A DNA stretch of 64,000 nucleotides from Parathalassolituus penaei (GTDB taxonomy: Bacteria > Pseudomonadota > Gammaproteobacteria > Pseudomonadales > Oceanobacteraceae). Location of the stretch: contig NZ_JAPNOA010000003.1 of the NCBI RefSeq assembly GCF_026626885.1, forward strand, positions 62,001 through 126,000, read 5' to 3'. Within the stretch, counting starts at the first letter, position 1, and each line of letters opens with the position of its first letter. Below, one piece after another: positions 47,983-57,707 of this stretch. Both the position numbers and the translations under genes were made by a program. Under the pieces are notes generated by a model. That model was not told the DNA's origin and did no database searches. It saw only the letters and a program-made list of their open reading frames with translations.

Positions 47983-50370
47983 TCAGAACTTCAGACTGGC
48001 TCCCATACGCACGGTACGCGGAGCACCCGGACTGACAAAACGCTCATCATCAAAGCCCGGATAAATATCCCCCAGCACTTCGTCAGACTCGCCGTACATA
48101 CCGAACGTGGCGTATTCACGATCGAACAGGTTATTCACACGGGCGTACAGCTCCAGCGCTGCAGTGGCCTGATAACGGGCACGCAGGTTAACCAGACCAT
48201 AACCGGCCAGCTGCGGATTTTCGTTGGCTTCGTCACCACGGAAATACTGGCTGCTACGATACTGCACATCACCACCGAGGTTAAAACGTTCGGTCATCTG
48301 CCAGTCGGCCATCAGCTTGAGGTTGTGCTCGGGCAGGCCCGGAATGCGATCCCCTGCTTCCACCTGGCGATCACCACCCAACGGATTATTCGGGCTGAAG
48401 GATACAAATGGAGTCTCGAATGTCGCACGCATCCAGGTCCAGGCAGCGCCCACGTTCACTTTACCGAGATCACCATTCAGACTCAGTTCAGTACCAATGC
48501 GACGGGTTTTGCCCACGTTGGAAAAATAACCTTCCGAGGTCAGACCACCGGCCTGCTGGAACAGAATGTCGTTATGGTTGGTGGCATGGAACGCACCGGC
48601 ATTCCAGCGCCAGTCGTGACCACCCCAGACTTCGGAACCACGCAAGCCGGTTTCCACACTACGAGTCACCACCTGCTTCAATGGCGGATCCGCTACAAAA
48701 CCGTTCGGCAGTTTGCAAGGATCGTCCGGATCAGCACAGCTCAGCTCCGCCGGGCTTGGTGCACGGGATGCTTCGCTGTAACTCAGGTAACCGGACAGAT
48801 CGTCGCTCCAGCGATAGGTAGTACCGGCTTGAGGATTAAAGCGGCTGAAGCGGTGATCACCATTCAGGGAACCTTCGCCGTCTTCGATCTGATCGTCCAT
48901 CAGGATATGGGTCGTATTAAAACGACCGCCAGCAGTCACACTCAGCGCATCGGTTACTGACAAGGTATCGGTAACAAACAGGCCTATATGGGTTACACGA
49001 GCATTCAAGGCCACTTCGGATTCTGCATCATACAGACCGGAGGCAGAGACACCGCGATCATCACTGGCAGAGTCATTACGCAGCACACCAAACTCGGTAC
49101 CGGAACGGAAACGGATATTGGCACGATCAACGCTCACACCGGCGACCAGCAAATTGTCACGATCTCCCACTGGCTGACTGAAAGCAGACTGCAGGGCAAA
49201 TCCCATACTTTTCTGGTTTGTACGGGAGCGATTCAACGTACCATCCAGTTCATCCGAATCAAGATCCGTGCCGTTCAGATCGTTGATTTCATCGAGGGTC
49301 AACTCTTCGTCATAACCCCGAAATGCCACCGGCTCCAGAGCACCGGTGTCGTCATCTGATTCGCAGAGCGTTTCGAAACCATTGGCATCACACTCTTCGT
49401 AATCCGAGTCATCACCGTTAATGGTACGAATCCGGTTGGAACGGAAGTAGACATTGCCCGACAGCTGCACATCGTCACTGACCCAGTGCTGACCATCGAG
49501 GGCGATATACCCCAGCTGGTTACGGGTTTCGTCAGGATGGGTATACACCGCTGAACGGCCTTCAATCTCCATCAATTCCTGCGGAGCCGCACCGTTACCG
49601 ATCAGGCGGTTATTATCCAGCATGGTGGTGAGGTTCAGGTCAGTATCGTCACCGCGCCAGCTCAGTACCGACAACAGCTGCTGAACTTCTGAATCCGAGT
49701 ATTTACGCCAGCCATCGTCTTGCTCGCGGTTGGCCAGCAGGTAATAACCCCACTCACCATTGTTACCACCGGTCTGTGCCTGAATCTGGCGATAGCCAAA
49801 CGAGCCACCACCCACTTCGACTTCACTGCCTTCATAGTCAAAGCCGTTTTTGAGTCGCATGGCCAACGCACCACCCAGGGTGTTCTGACCAAATACCGGG
49901 TTGGAGCCAGAGTGCAGATCCATACTCTGCACAGCATCCAGTAGCAGCAAATCCCAGTTAACGGTATCACCGAATGGTTCGTTAACGCGGGTGCCGTTCA
50001 TGTATACCGACATACCCTGCGGCAACCCCAGCAAAGGCGAAGCGGTAAAACCGCGGTATTGAACATCTGGCTGCCAGGGATTACTCACCGCCTCGTTGAC
50101 GGAAACGCTGGCCATATTGTCGCGCAAGTAATCTGCAAGGCCAGTGGCGCCAGAGTTTTTCATATCCATAGCCGTTTTGGTTTGCACAGGTGCAATCAGT
50201 TGCTCTTCACTGACACCTGCACCACCAACCGGAGTAGCCGCAACAACGACCATTTCTTCCTCGACCATCTGGTCGTCGGCCAATGCTGGCGCAGAGGCCA
50301 ACAGCAGCAATGGCACCGCTGAGATGCCCACACAGGTATGGCGGACTACAGGTCCGAGAGGTTTATTCAT
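47983..50370 (-). CDS. TonB-dependent receptor with acidic insertion
   Basis: A 795-residue outer-membrane receptor with a signal peptide (cleavage near ALA, residue 31), a plug domain (QYRGFTASPLLGLPQGMSVY, LHSGSNPVFGQNTLGGALAM), and a C-terminal barrel ending in Phe (VRMGASLKF). A surface-loop-like segment at residues about 319-378 (49237-49416) is very acidic, with two Cys (327, 336) and DLDSDELDG-type runs. Such acidity suggests metal or cationic-ligand binding. The ligand is unknown; the neighbouring kinase/regulator and erb/erc genes suggest a cofactor or metal for alcohol oxidation. It is likely the first gene of a receptor-kinase-regulator transcript. Confidence 0.92.
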   Translation of the reverse strand: MNKPLGPVVRHTCVGISAVPLLLLASAPALADDQMVEEEMVVVAATPVGGAGVSEEQLIAPVQTKTAMDMKNSGATGLADYLRDNMASVSVNEAVSNPWQPDVQYRGFTASPLLGLPQGMSVYMNGTRVNEPFGDTVNWDLLLLDAVQSMDLHSGSNPVFGQNTLGGALAMRLKNGFDYEGSEVEVGGGSFGYRQIQAQTGGNNGEWGYYLLANREQDDGWRKYSDSEVQQLLSVLSWRGDDTDLNLTTMLDNNRLIGNGAAPQELMEIEGRSAVYTHPDETRNQLGYIALDGQHWVSDDVQLSGNVYFRSNRIRTINGDDSDYEECDANGFETLCESDDDTGALEPVAFRGYDEELTLDEINDLNGTDLDSDELDGTLNRSRTNQKSMGFALQSAFSQPVGDRDNLLVAGVSVDRANIRFRSGTEFGVLRNDSASDDRGVSASGLYDAESEVALNARVTHIGLFVTDTLSVTDALSVTAGGRFNTTHILMDDQIEDGEGSLNGDHRFSRFNPQAGTTYRWSDDLSGYLSYSEASRAPSPAELSCADPDDPCKLPNGFVADPPLKQVVTRSVETGLRGSEVWGGHDWRWNAGAFHATNHNDILFQQAGGLTSEGYFSNVGKTRRIGTELSLNGDLGKVNVGAAWTWMRATFETPFVSFSPNNPLGGDRQVEAGDRIPGLPEHNLKLMADWQMTERFNLGGDVQYRSSQYFRGDEANENPQLAGYGLVNLRARYQATAALELYARVNNLFDREYATFGMYGESDEVLGDIYPGFDDERFVSPGAPRTVRMGASLKF

Positions 50371-50667
50371 GGGAACAGTTCCGTTTCTTTTTGTTGTATT
50401 TCGTCACTATTGATTGTGGATTATGTCTGGGGCGAGCGCTGTTCACCTCGGGAGTGGATTTGCGACTGCTTTGGCACTAGGCTTCAGGAATAGGGAAATC
50501 TTCCCGATCCTGTATTTTTATGGCTGAATTGTGGACAGATAGTAGGCGAAAGTGCTGTTTTTACTACTTTCGACCCCCACTCAGAACGCCAAGGTAGGAT
50601 ACCTGGGAGTAACACCACGGGGTGTAATGCGTTTAATTACAACAATAATGAAACAGGAGTCGCTATT
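50371..50667. promoter_or_regulatory. Divergent control region, TonB receptor / ErbR-like regulator
   Basis: A 297-bp region that must hold two promoters. Two close palindromes are visible: AGGTA-GGA-TACCT (50592-50604) and ACACC-ACGG-GGTGT (50613-50626), 42-76 bp before the regulator gene. These are plausible binding sites for a NarL-type regulator, possibly one of the two encoded here. No promoter pair could be assigned with confidence. Confidence 0.45.
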
Positions 50668-51468
50668 ATGATGACGCTCCGTGCCGGTCAGGATAACTCC
50701 CATCCCGACCGTGTCGCTGTTTCCGGACAGAGTTACGATGCCGCTATGACTGAAAAAACCCCTGCTTCCAGCCAGTTGACCGAAGGCGATGCAGTCAGTT
50801 ACCGCCTCCTGATTGCGGATGACCACCCACTGTTTCGTGAAGCCATTGCAGACGTAATTCGCAATCGTTATCCGGATGCCGACATTCTCGAAGCCGAGAA
50901 TCTCGAAGCAGCGGCTGCCCTCGCAGAAGATAACGAAGAGCTTGATCTGATTCTGCTCGACCTCAACATGCCCGGCATGAATGGTCTGAACGGCCTGATC
51001 CAGCTGCGTAACGAATCACCGACTATTCCGGTGGTGATCATTTCTGCTGAAGAAGAGAAAAGTGTTGTCCTGCAAGCCATGACCTATGGTGCAGTGGGCT
51101 TCATCATCAAGTCTCTGCCACGCGAAAAAATGACCCAGGCGCTGGAACAGGTTCTGGCCGGTCAGGTGTATCTGCCATCCGACGTTATCCGTGCCAGTGA
51201 TGATGGTCGTTCCCGAACCAAACGCATACAGGAAGAAAATCAGATTCCACCAGAAATGCTCAACAGCCTGACCCGACGTCAGCTGTTGGTACTGGAACGT
51301 ATGGCCAACGGTGAGTCCAACAAGCAAATTGCCTACAACCTGTCGATTGCTGAAACCACCGTAAAAGCCCACGTGTCCGCCATCCTGCGCAAACTGGGTG
51401 TACACAACCGTATCCAGGCAGTATTGGCAGCCAGCAATGTCGACTTTAACCAGTACCTGCGTCGCTGA
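50668..51468 (+). CDS. erbR: ErbR/AgmR-like LuxR-family response regulator
   Basis: A 266-residue regulator strongly resembling pseudomonad ErbR (AgmR, PedR1), which activates PQQ-dependent ethanol oxidation. Blocks include [12 protein letters not shown] (D51, D52), [11 protein letters not shown] (phosphoacceptor Asp98), ITKS-like FIIKS (Lys148) and [20 protein letters not shown] with [20 protein letters not shown] in the DNA-binding domain. Compared with the family, it has about 40 extra N-terminal residues; an ATG at 50746 would shorten this, but the start at 50668 has the strong site AGGAG. A terminator follows. Confidence 0.88.
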   Translation: MMTLRAGQDNSHPDRVAVSGQSYDAAMTEKTPASSQLTEGDAVSYRLLIADDHPLFREAIADVIRNRYPDADILEAENLEAAAALAEDNEELDLILLDLNMPGMNGLNGLIQLRNESPTIPVVIISAEEEKSVVLQAMTYGAVGFIIKSLPREKMTQALEQVLAGQVYLPSDVIRASDDGRSRTKRIQEENQIPPEMLNSLTRRQLLVLERMANGESNKQIAYNLSIAETTVKAHVSAILRKLGVHNRIQAVLAASNVDFNQYLRR

Positions 51469-51486
51469 TCCGTACCCGCTCGATAT

Positions 51487-51516
51487 AAAAACGGCGCCGT
51501 ATACAGCGCCGTTTTT
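51487..51516 (+). terminator. Intrinsic terminator after the ErbR-like gene
   Basis: Stem AAAAACGGCGC/GCGCCGTTTTT (51487-51497 with 51506-51516), 8-nt loop, then more T. Confidence 0.9.
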
Positions 51517-51701
51517 TATTGGCTATCAAGAACCGATAAACCATCACCAAACCGATCAATATCCTTGCTTATAACACGGATATATTCAGCACTATTCAGC
51601 CCTGACCCCATCTGAATTACCGTTATTGAGCGCCTGATCAGACATCGCATCGGCGTCCGGGTATACTTCAGACTCCCGATTGTTCAGAGAAGGAGTCTGA
51701 T

Positions 51702-53012
51702 TTGGATTTCCAGCATTACCAACAGATACTTGCCAACATCACCAACCGGGCTAGCGATTTACTGCTGCAGCCAGAAAGTTATATCCAGCTGATGGTGGTT
51801 CTGACGATTTATGGCCTCTCCTATTTTGCGACCAGCAAGGTCCGCCGCCTGGTGCCGGTACTGACTCCTGTCAGCGCCGACAGCAGCCCTCACCCGTTAC
51901 GCAAACTCACCGCCACTCTGGGCAACCTGCTCTTTCCGCTACTCACCATTCTGATCCTGAGTTTTGCCGTAGAAGCCAGCGCCAAATTGCTCAAACAATC
52001 CTGGATGGTGAACATTGCCCTCGTGGTTGCGATGTTATTGGCCTACCACGAACTGATTCGTGATCACGTTAAAAACGAGTTTATCGCCTTTATTTTCCGC
52101 TGGGTCGGCATGCCGTTGTTATTCCTGCATCTGGTGGATTTGCTCGAACCCATTATTGCCATACTGGAGTCGATGAAGGTTACCATCGGCAATATTGAGG
52201 TATCGGCCTATGGCGTTATCCGGGTATTGCTGTTTGGCTCCCTGCTGTTCTGGCTCGGCCGGGTATCGAATAATACTGGCCAGGAAATTATCCGTCGTCA
52301 GGACAAGCTCGACTTCAGAACCCGCGAGGTAGCCGCCAAACTGTTCGAGGTGTCGATCTTTGTTGTGATCGGCCTGTTACTGCTGCAAATCATGGGCATC
52401 AACCTCACGGCACTGGCAGTATTTGGCGGTGCGCTTGGTGTAGGCCTCGGTTTTGGCCTGCAGGCAATCGCCTCCAATTTTATTTCCGGCATGATTATTC
52501 TGCTGGACCGTTCTATCTCCGTGGATGACTTCATCGAACTGGAAGACGGCCGCAAAGGTTTTGTACGCGAATTAACCCTGCGCTCAACCGCACTGGAAAC
52601 CTTTGACGGAAAAATCATCATGGTCCCGAACGAAAAGTTCGTTACCGAAAGCTTCACCAACTGGACCCACCGCGATCAGAAACAGCGTTACCGGGTCGAT
52701 TTCTCGGTAGCCTACGATTCCGATATTCGTCAGCTGGTCGAAATCATCAAGACCACCGTTGCCTCGCACCCACAGGTGATCAGTGGCGAAGGTGTACCGA
52801 TCGAAGAACAACCCGACTGCGAAATCGACAGCTTCGGTGACTCCGGCGTCAATATGTTCGTGGAGTTCTGGATGATTGGTATCGATGACGGCAAAAACCG
52901 CGTAGGCGGAGACTTGCTGTTGATGATCTTTGAAGCCATGCGCGATAACGGCTTTGTTATTCCGTTCCCACAGCGTGAGGTACGGGTTATTAACGAGAGT
53001 TTCGGCAAATAA
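51702..53012 (+). CDS. MscS-family mechanosensitive channel, TTG start
   Basis: A 436-residue inner-membrane protein. Several N-terminal spans are followed by the MscS pore helix and beta domain: FGGALGVGLGFGLQAIASNF, GMIILLDRSISVDDFIEL and IMVPNEKFVTESFTNWTH. The family releases solutes at hypo-osmotic shock. The only start that fits is TTG at 51702, after AAGGAGTCTGA. It is larger than E. coli MscS because of extra N-terminal spans. Confidence 0.93.
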   Translation: MDFQHYQQILANITNRASDLLLQPESYIQLMVVLTIYGLSYFATSKVRRLVPVLTPVSADSSPHPLRKLTATLGNLLFPLLTILILSFAVEASAKLLKQSWMVNIALVVAMLLAYHELIRDHVKNEFIAFIFRWVGMPLLFLHLVDLLEPIIAILESMKVTIGNIEVSAYGVIRVLLFGSLLFWLGRVSNNTGQEIIRRQDKLDFRTREVAAKLFEVSIFVVIGLLLLQIMGINLTALAVFGGALGVGLGFGLQAIASNFISGMIILLDRSISVDDFIELEDGRKGFVRELTLRSTALETFDGKIIMVPNEKFVTESFTNWTHRDQKQRYRVDFSVAYDSDIRQLVEIIKTTVASHPQVISGEGVPIEEQPDCEIDSFGDSGVNMFVEFWMIGIDDGKNRVGGDLLLMIFEAMRDNGFVIPFPQREVRVINESFGK

Positions 53013-53143
53013 CCGGACAGGCCTATTTCTTTCCGCAAACCTCAAACAGTACCGATCGAATCAGCAAGGCTGATCAGTCAAGCGTCAAACGACGCTATTA
53101 CACGTTACCCAGACATCCAACGGCTGCACAATTTACACAGTTT

Positions 53144-53389
53144 GTTAATTGGCACAGCCGTATGCCCTCTTGGGGGACCTTGTCCCCCGGCCGGGCGGGC
53201 CTCCCCCTGCTTTTGCCCGACTGGGCTCGTGTCCCCGATATTCCCCGACAACGGCTTTTCGACCCCAGCCCGATGGCACATCCCTGTGCCAACGGGCCTG
53301 GCGGGGCATCCATGCCCCGGCCGGGTCGGCCGTTGCGGTGAATCCCGGCTCGCCCAGATGGGCATAGTGCAGCCAGCTGCGCTGGGCAA
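53144..53389 (+). repeat. GC-rich structured repeat, copy C
   Basis: Third copy, same orientation as B and probably the best preserved. Stems in order: GGGGGAC/GTCCCCC (53172-53178 with 53182-53188), GCCC/GGGC near 53215-53226, TGGCACA/TGTGCCA (53274-53280 with 53285-53291), CGGGGCAT/ATGCCCCG (53302-53309 with 53312-53319), CGGCC/GGCCG, GCCCA/TGGGC and CCAGC/GCTGG. It lies between the convergent MscS and hybrid-kinase genes. Confidence 0.87.
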
Positions 53390-53588
53390 CTTCGGCAATC
53401 AATGATGAGGCTATCGTAGAGAGAAGAGATCGAACGCAGAGTTTTATGCCCAACATACTCACGGGCACAAAGGATACAAGACTGGTCCTGCTGCCGATCA
53501 GCTTTGGAAAATCATTAACTGATCGGCATCACGATTGAACCGGGGCTTTTGGGTTTATGGTCTGCCACTGTCGGCGCACTGGCAAACC
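53390..53588. other. Intergenic region with a segment shared with the repeat B flank
   Basis: 53480-53525 resembles 22668-22713: GACTGGTC and ACTGATCG 38 bp apart, with a GATCAG between. Otherwise no gene or clear signal. Confidence 0.45.
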
Positions 53589-56180
53589 TCAGACCACCAC
53601 ACCATGTTCGATCATATGGTGAATCATGGCTTTCAGTTTGGCTGGCCGCACCGGTTTGTTCATGATGCGATACCCCAGCTCACGCACTTCCTGCTTGAGT
53701 GTAGTGGTGTAGTTGGCGGTAATCATCAATACAGGCGCTTCCACTGCCAGCTCGGAACGCATCAGCGCTACCGCATCCAGACCGGTGGCACCGTTATCCA
53801 GGTGATAATCGGCAATTACCAGATCAACACCCTCTTCCAGCTGCTCACGGATCAGCAGGGTTTCTTCCCAGCTACGTACCGTCAATACCTCGAATCCCCA
53901 CCCGCTGAGCAGGATATCCATAGCCTTGCAGATGGAGGCTTCGTTATCCAGCACCAGAGCGCGACGTCCACGGAACTGCTGGTTCCCCAGCATGGCAAGG
54001 CCCGGAGCCGTTGCACGACGTGCGTGATGACGGCGACCGTATGGCACCAGCACCGAGAAACACGAGCCCTTGCCCAGCACCGAGCGCACCCGGATCGGGT
54101 GTTTGAGAATGCCCGACATCTTGTCGACAATTGCCAGCCCCAGGCCGAGGCCTTTATCCCGTGCCGTATCGGCCTGACTGCCACGATTGAACTCGAGGAA
54201 AATTTCCTCCAGTTTGTCTTCGGCAATCCCCACACCGGTATCCAGCACCTGGATTTCCAGACCATCCTTGCGCCGACGGCATCCCAGCATCACCTTGCCG
54301 TTACGGGTATAACGCACGGCGTTGGTGAGGAAGTTGCGCATGATCCGCGCCAGCAGCTGCGAGTCGGTATGAATCACGGCACTGGTCGGAACGAAATCAA
54401 ACGACAGACTGGCATCCGCTGCCAGCGTCCGATATTCATTGGCGAGGTTGTTCAGCAGGTCACCGGCGTTAAACGACATCAGGTCGGGTTTCACCACACC
54501 GGCGTCCAGCTTGGAGATATCCACCAAGGCGGCCAGCAGGGTTTCCACGTCTTCCAGCGAGTAATTCAGCGAGTCCACCAACTGCCGGGTACGATCATCC
54601 AGCGGGTGCTCCATCAGGGAAGCGCAGAACAGGCGTGCGGCGTTCATCGGCTGCAGCAAATCGTGACTGGCTGCGGCAAGGAATTTGGTTTTACTGTGGT
54701 TGGCTTTTTCAGCGTCCTGCTTGGCTTCGCGCAACCGCGACTCCATCTGCCGACGTTCTTCGATTTCCTGGCGCAGCTGGCCGTTCAGTTCGGTCAGTTC
54801 CGAAGTACGATCCTGCACCCGTTGCTCCAGATGCTGATAGGCCTGCGCCAGCGCTTCTGAGGTCAGACGAATTTCCGTGATGTCCTGCACCAGCACGTAG
54901 AAACCGAGGATTTCACCCTCTTCGTCCATTTCCGGCACGTAGGTTTTCACCACATGGCGCACCACACCATCACGGGATGGATCACTGATTTCGAAATTGA
55001 CCGTCTGCCCCTGCAGGGCACGATTGATATAAGGCTGTAACCGCACCAGCTGCATGGCTGGAATAATCTGGTACAGCTTGCGACCCACAATCACTTCGCG
55101 TTCAAAGCCATACCAGCGCTCGTAGGCGCGGTTGGCGAATACCAGGGTCAAATCTTTATCGACGTAAGCAATCAGCGCCGGCACAGCATCGGTAATCACG
55201 CGGATGCGCTGTTCACTTTCGGCCAGCGCCTTGACGGCACGGCTGCGTTCGGTGATGTCGGTGTAGGTATTAACAAACTCACCACCCGCCATCGGATGGG
55301 TACGAATTTCCATCACGCGCCCGTCCGACAATACCTGCTCCATTTGCAGGCAGGCATGGCCATCGGCATCACGGGAGGTTGGATTCAGATCGGATACTTC
55401 GGTGTGGCGCATCAGTCGCGAGAAGGTCATACCACTCTCGAGCAACTTGTGGCCAAGACCGGTGAGTTCAGCAAACCGTACGTTCCAGGTTTCAACCAGC
55501 TTGTTCTGGTTCACCAGCACCACCCCCTGGGACAGGTTATCCAGGGTGTTCTGCAGGGTACGGGATTTGGTTGCCAGCGCGCGCTCGCGCAGAGCACGCT
55601 CGTTTTCGATCAGTGCGCTGATGTCCTTGTACAGAACCACCAGTCCACCGTCACGGGTCGCACGCTCGCTAACATGCACCCAGGCACCGTCGCGCATGTG
55701 GAATACCTTGCCATCACCCGGCAAGGCACCGCGTGCGGTGGTCGTGGCATCACCGTAATAACGGTCGATCAGGCGATAACGCTGGGAAAGCTTGTGAATT
55801 TCCTGCTGATGCATGCCCGGATGGATTTCAATCCCCGAGGCCTGCCAGAACTGGTTAAAACGGGAGTTAGCCAGCACCAGACGACGTTGCGAGTCGTACA
55901 GCACAAAGGCATCAGAAATACTTTCGATGGCCTGGCGTAACAGGTCATGGGCGTTATGAGCTTCCGCACTGGCACGAATCAGCTCCTGATTCGTACTCTT
56001 CAGGCTATGCATGGCCTGATTCAGGGCTTCCGTACGCTCACGCACCTGTTCGGCCAGATATACCGAATGTTTGAAGTTGTCGTAAGCGCCGTCGGAGTTC
56101 TCTGGTCCGGCCTCTACCCGTTGCATCAATGCCTGGTTTATTTTCTCCAGACGCTCGTTGCGTCGGGTGAGTTCTTCCAC
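53589..56180 (-). CDS. PAS-domain hybrid histidine kinase (NahK/ErcS'-like)
   Basis: An 863-residue (from GTG 56180) soluble sensor kinase. An N-terminal coiled coil is followed by about three PAS domains (SDAFVLYDSQRRLVLAN; NLSQGVVLVNQNKLV; VPALIAYVDKDLTLVFAN), a HisKA domain (His506 in AAASHDLLQPMNAAR), a HATPase domain (GKVMLG, GLGLGLAIV) and a C-terminal receiver (phosphoacceptor Asp791 in VIADYHL). This is the layout of ErcS'/NahK kinases next to the erb/exa genes in pseudomonads. The frame remains open upstream without ATG, GTG or TTG as far as ATT at 56213, so the true start may be non-canonical and give 11 more residues (ISSEIERLRRE). Confidence 0.92.
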   Translation of the reverse strand: MEELTRRNERLEKINQALMQRVEAGPENSDGAYDNFKHSVYLAEQVRERTEALNQAMHSLKSTNQELIRASAEAHNAHDLLRQAIESISDAFVLYDSQRRLVLANSRFNQFWQASGIEIHPGMHQQEIHKLSQRYRLIDRYYGDATTTARGALPGDGKVFHMRDGAWVHVSERATRDGGLVVLYKDISALIENERALRERALATKSRTLQNTLDNLSQGVVLVNQNKLVETWNVRFAELTGLGHKLLESGMTFSRLMRHTEVSDLNPTSRDADGHACLQMEQVLSDGRVMEIRTHPMAGGEFVNTYTDITERSRAVKALAESEQRIRVITDAVPALIAYVDKDLTLVFANRAYERWYGFEREVIVGRKLYQIIPAMQLVRLQPYINRALQGQTVNFEISDPSRDGVVRHVVKTYVPEMDEEGEILGFYVLVQDITEIRLTSEALAQAYQHLEQRVQDRTSELTELNGQLRQEIEERRQMESRLREAKQDAEKANHSKTKFLAAASHDLLQPMNAARLFCASLMEHPLDDRTRQLVDSLNYSLEDVETLLAALVDISKLDAGVVKPDLMSFNAGDLLNNLANEYRTLAADASLSFDFVPTSAVIHTDSQLLARIMRNFLTNAVRYTRNGKVMLGCRRRKDGLEIQVLDTGVGIAEDKLEEIFLEFNRGSQADTARDKGLGLGLAIVDKMSGILKHPIRVRSVLGKGSCFSVLVPYGRRHHARRATAPGLAMLGNQQFRGRRALVLDNEASICKAMDILLSGWGFEVLTVRSWEETLLIREQLEEGVDLVIADYHLDNGATGLDAVALMRSELAVEAPVLMITANYTTTLKQEVRELGYRIMNKPVRPAKLKAMIHHMIEHGVVV

Positions 56181-56208
56181 CTCACGGCGGAGTCGCTCGA
56201 TCTCACTG

Positions 56209-57408
56209 CTAATAACCCACCCCGCCCAATGCCACGCCCGTAAATGTCTGGTTCAGATGCATACCGTTAAACTGCTCGCCATAGGTATTAAAGCCAATGA
56301 CATGATGACGCGCCAGCAACTGCGAGGCCTGATCTTTCAGATCCAGATGCTCCAGTTCCAACCGTCTGAAAATACAATCGTAGCCAATAATCAGCTGTGG
56401 CGTACCAATTCGCTGACTGATGTCGGCCAGAAGTTTCTCTACTCCATCCAGAATAGCCTCTGGACGGGAACGTGTCAGAACAATGCCGGTATCCACTGCA
56501 CAGTAAAACGACAGACTGAGATCCGGATTCACTTTCTGGATCGCACGCGGGTAATAACGATTGCCGATTTTCACCGACAACGGATTCAGGGCAAACACCT
56601 GGGGATTAAGGTCCTCAACCCGCAGGTTAAGAGCACGGGCATATTCAACCGCAGCTGGTTCAGCGTTGATCTCCAGCACGCGACGGTCGTCACTGTCGGC
56701 TTCGGTGACAACCAGTTTTTCTTCGGTTGGTTGCAGGTGATGAATACTGAATGCTTCAAAATCGAATGCGGTATTCACCAGCAACAGAATGGCAGCATCA
56801 GTATGGAAACGGCCATTGTGGAAAACGTGGGTTTTGTTATGGCACATGTTGTCGGCCGCAGAACCGCCCAGCAGCGGAATGCTGCCCAGATGCGCGTTAA
56901 GCAGGCGCAGGAAACGTTCTTCCTGAATCGACAGGCCATCCAGCATGGTCAGGGCAAAGGTATTTCCCTTGATAGGTGCCACCTGACGGGAACGACAACC
57001 ATCCAGCATGTCCTGCACCAGAATCTGGGCATCGGAAAAACTGAAGCTGGATAAATTGGTTACCAGTGCTGATTGCACGGCGAACGAGGAACGCGGGAAG
57101 CCAATGGCGGTAATGGTGCCGTGGCGATAACCCAGTGGGGTAATTTCCCCTGCGGTGGTACAACCCACCACTTCAATATCCGCAAAACGTTTGCCAATAG
57201 CAGCCGCCAACGAACTGAAGTCGTAGTCGTTGGAGCAGAAGAATACCACCTGGCACAGAGGTGCCACCGCCAGTGCCGAGTACAGCTCATCAGCGGCTGT
57301 TTCCGGATCACGGGACGTGGTAAATGCGGTTTGAACCGCATGTAAGGTTGTAGGCTGCAGAGCTAGCACAATAATCCCCCCGTCTGTTCGTTCGCAGGGT
57401 ATCGCCAT
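56209..57408 (-). CDS. FIST-domain sensory protein
   Basis: A 399-residue cytoplasmic protein with an N-terminal FIST domain (VVFFCSNDYDFSSLAAAIG, VVGCTTAGEITPLGYR, GSIPLLGGSAADNM) and a FIST C-terminal domain (HVIGFNTYGEQFNG near the end). FIST proteins are presumed to bind small ligands such as amino acids and to sit beside signalling enzymes. The stop codon abuts the hybrid kinase reading frame, so the two are probably an input-kinase pair, as near erb/erc genes in pseudomonads and for NosP-NahK. ATG 57408 is preferred over an upstream TTG (57417); neither has a strong ribosome site. Confidence 0.9.
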   Translation of the reverse strand: MAIPCERTDGGIIVLALQPTTLHAVQTAFTTSRDPETAADELYSALAVAPLCQVVFFCSNDYDFSSLAAAIGKRFADIEVVGCTTAGEITPLGYRHGTITAIGFPRSSFAVQSALVTNLSSFSFSDAQILVQDMLDGCRSRQVAPIKGNTFALTMLDGLSIQEERFLRLLNAHLGSIPLLGGSAADNMCHNKTHVFHNGRFHTDAAILLLVNTAFDFEAFSIHHLQPTEEKLVVTEADSDDRRVLEINAEPAAVEYARALNLRVEDLNPQVFALNPLSVKIGNRYYPRAIQKVNPDLSLSFYCAVDTGIVLTRSRPEAILDGVEKLLADISQRIGTPQLIIGYDCIFRRLELEHLDLKDQASQLLARHHVIGFNTYGEQFNGMHLNQTFTGVALGGVGY

Positions 57409-57634
57409 ACGATACAAACGGATTCAGGTTTACAAAACAGACTATCAGTGTAACGACTCCCCGGGTGCCAAGACATCCTACTTCGGCACCGGTCGTCATT
57501 GCCCGATATATGTAAGGGCTTTCCCCTCAGTCATATATACGAACAAAAGAATGACAAGTACCGCAAAGTCGACAATCACTGAACATCTATTCTGAAACCA
57601 TCCCCCTGGTGAACGCCCCCGCCATACGCGGGAC

Positions 57635-57664
57635 AAAAAAAAGGACGGCAAGCCGTCCTTTTTT
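57635..57664 (-). terminator. Intrinsic terminator after the porin gene
   Basis: Stem with GGACGG/CCGTCC core and A8/T6 arms (57635-57648 with 57653-57664). On the minus strand it ends the porin transcript; the T-tract exists in both directions. Confidence 0.9.
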
Positions 57665-57707
57665 GATTCTGATGACCGTTATCGGTCTTTTTACCTGATA
57701 TTCAGGA

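Noticed and set aside
53535-54860. A 441-codon plus-strand open frame opposite the hybrid kinase
   Set aside because: It covers the conserved receiver and ATPase domains of the kinase in reverse; no protein family features.
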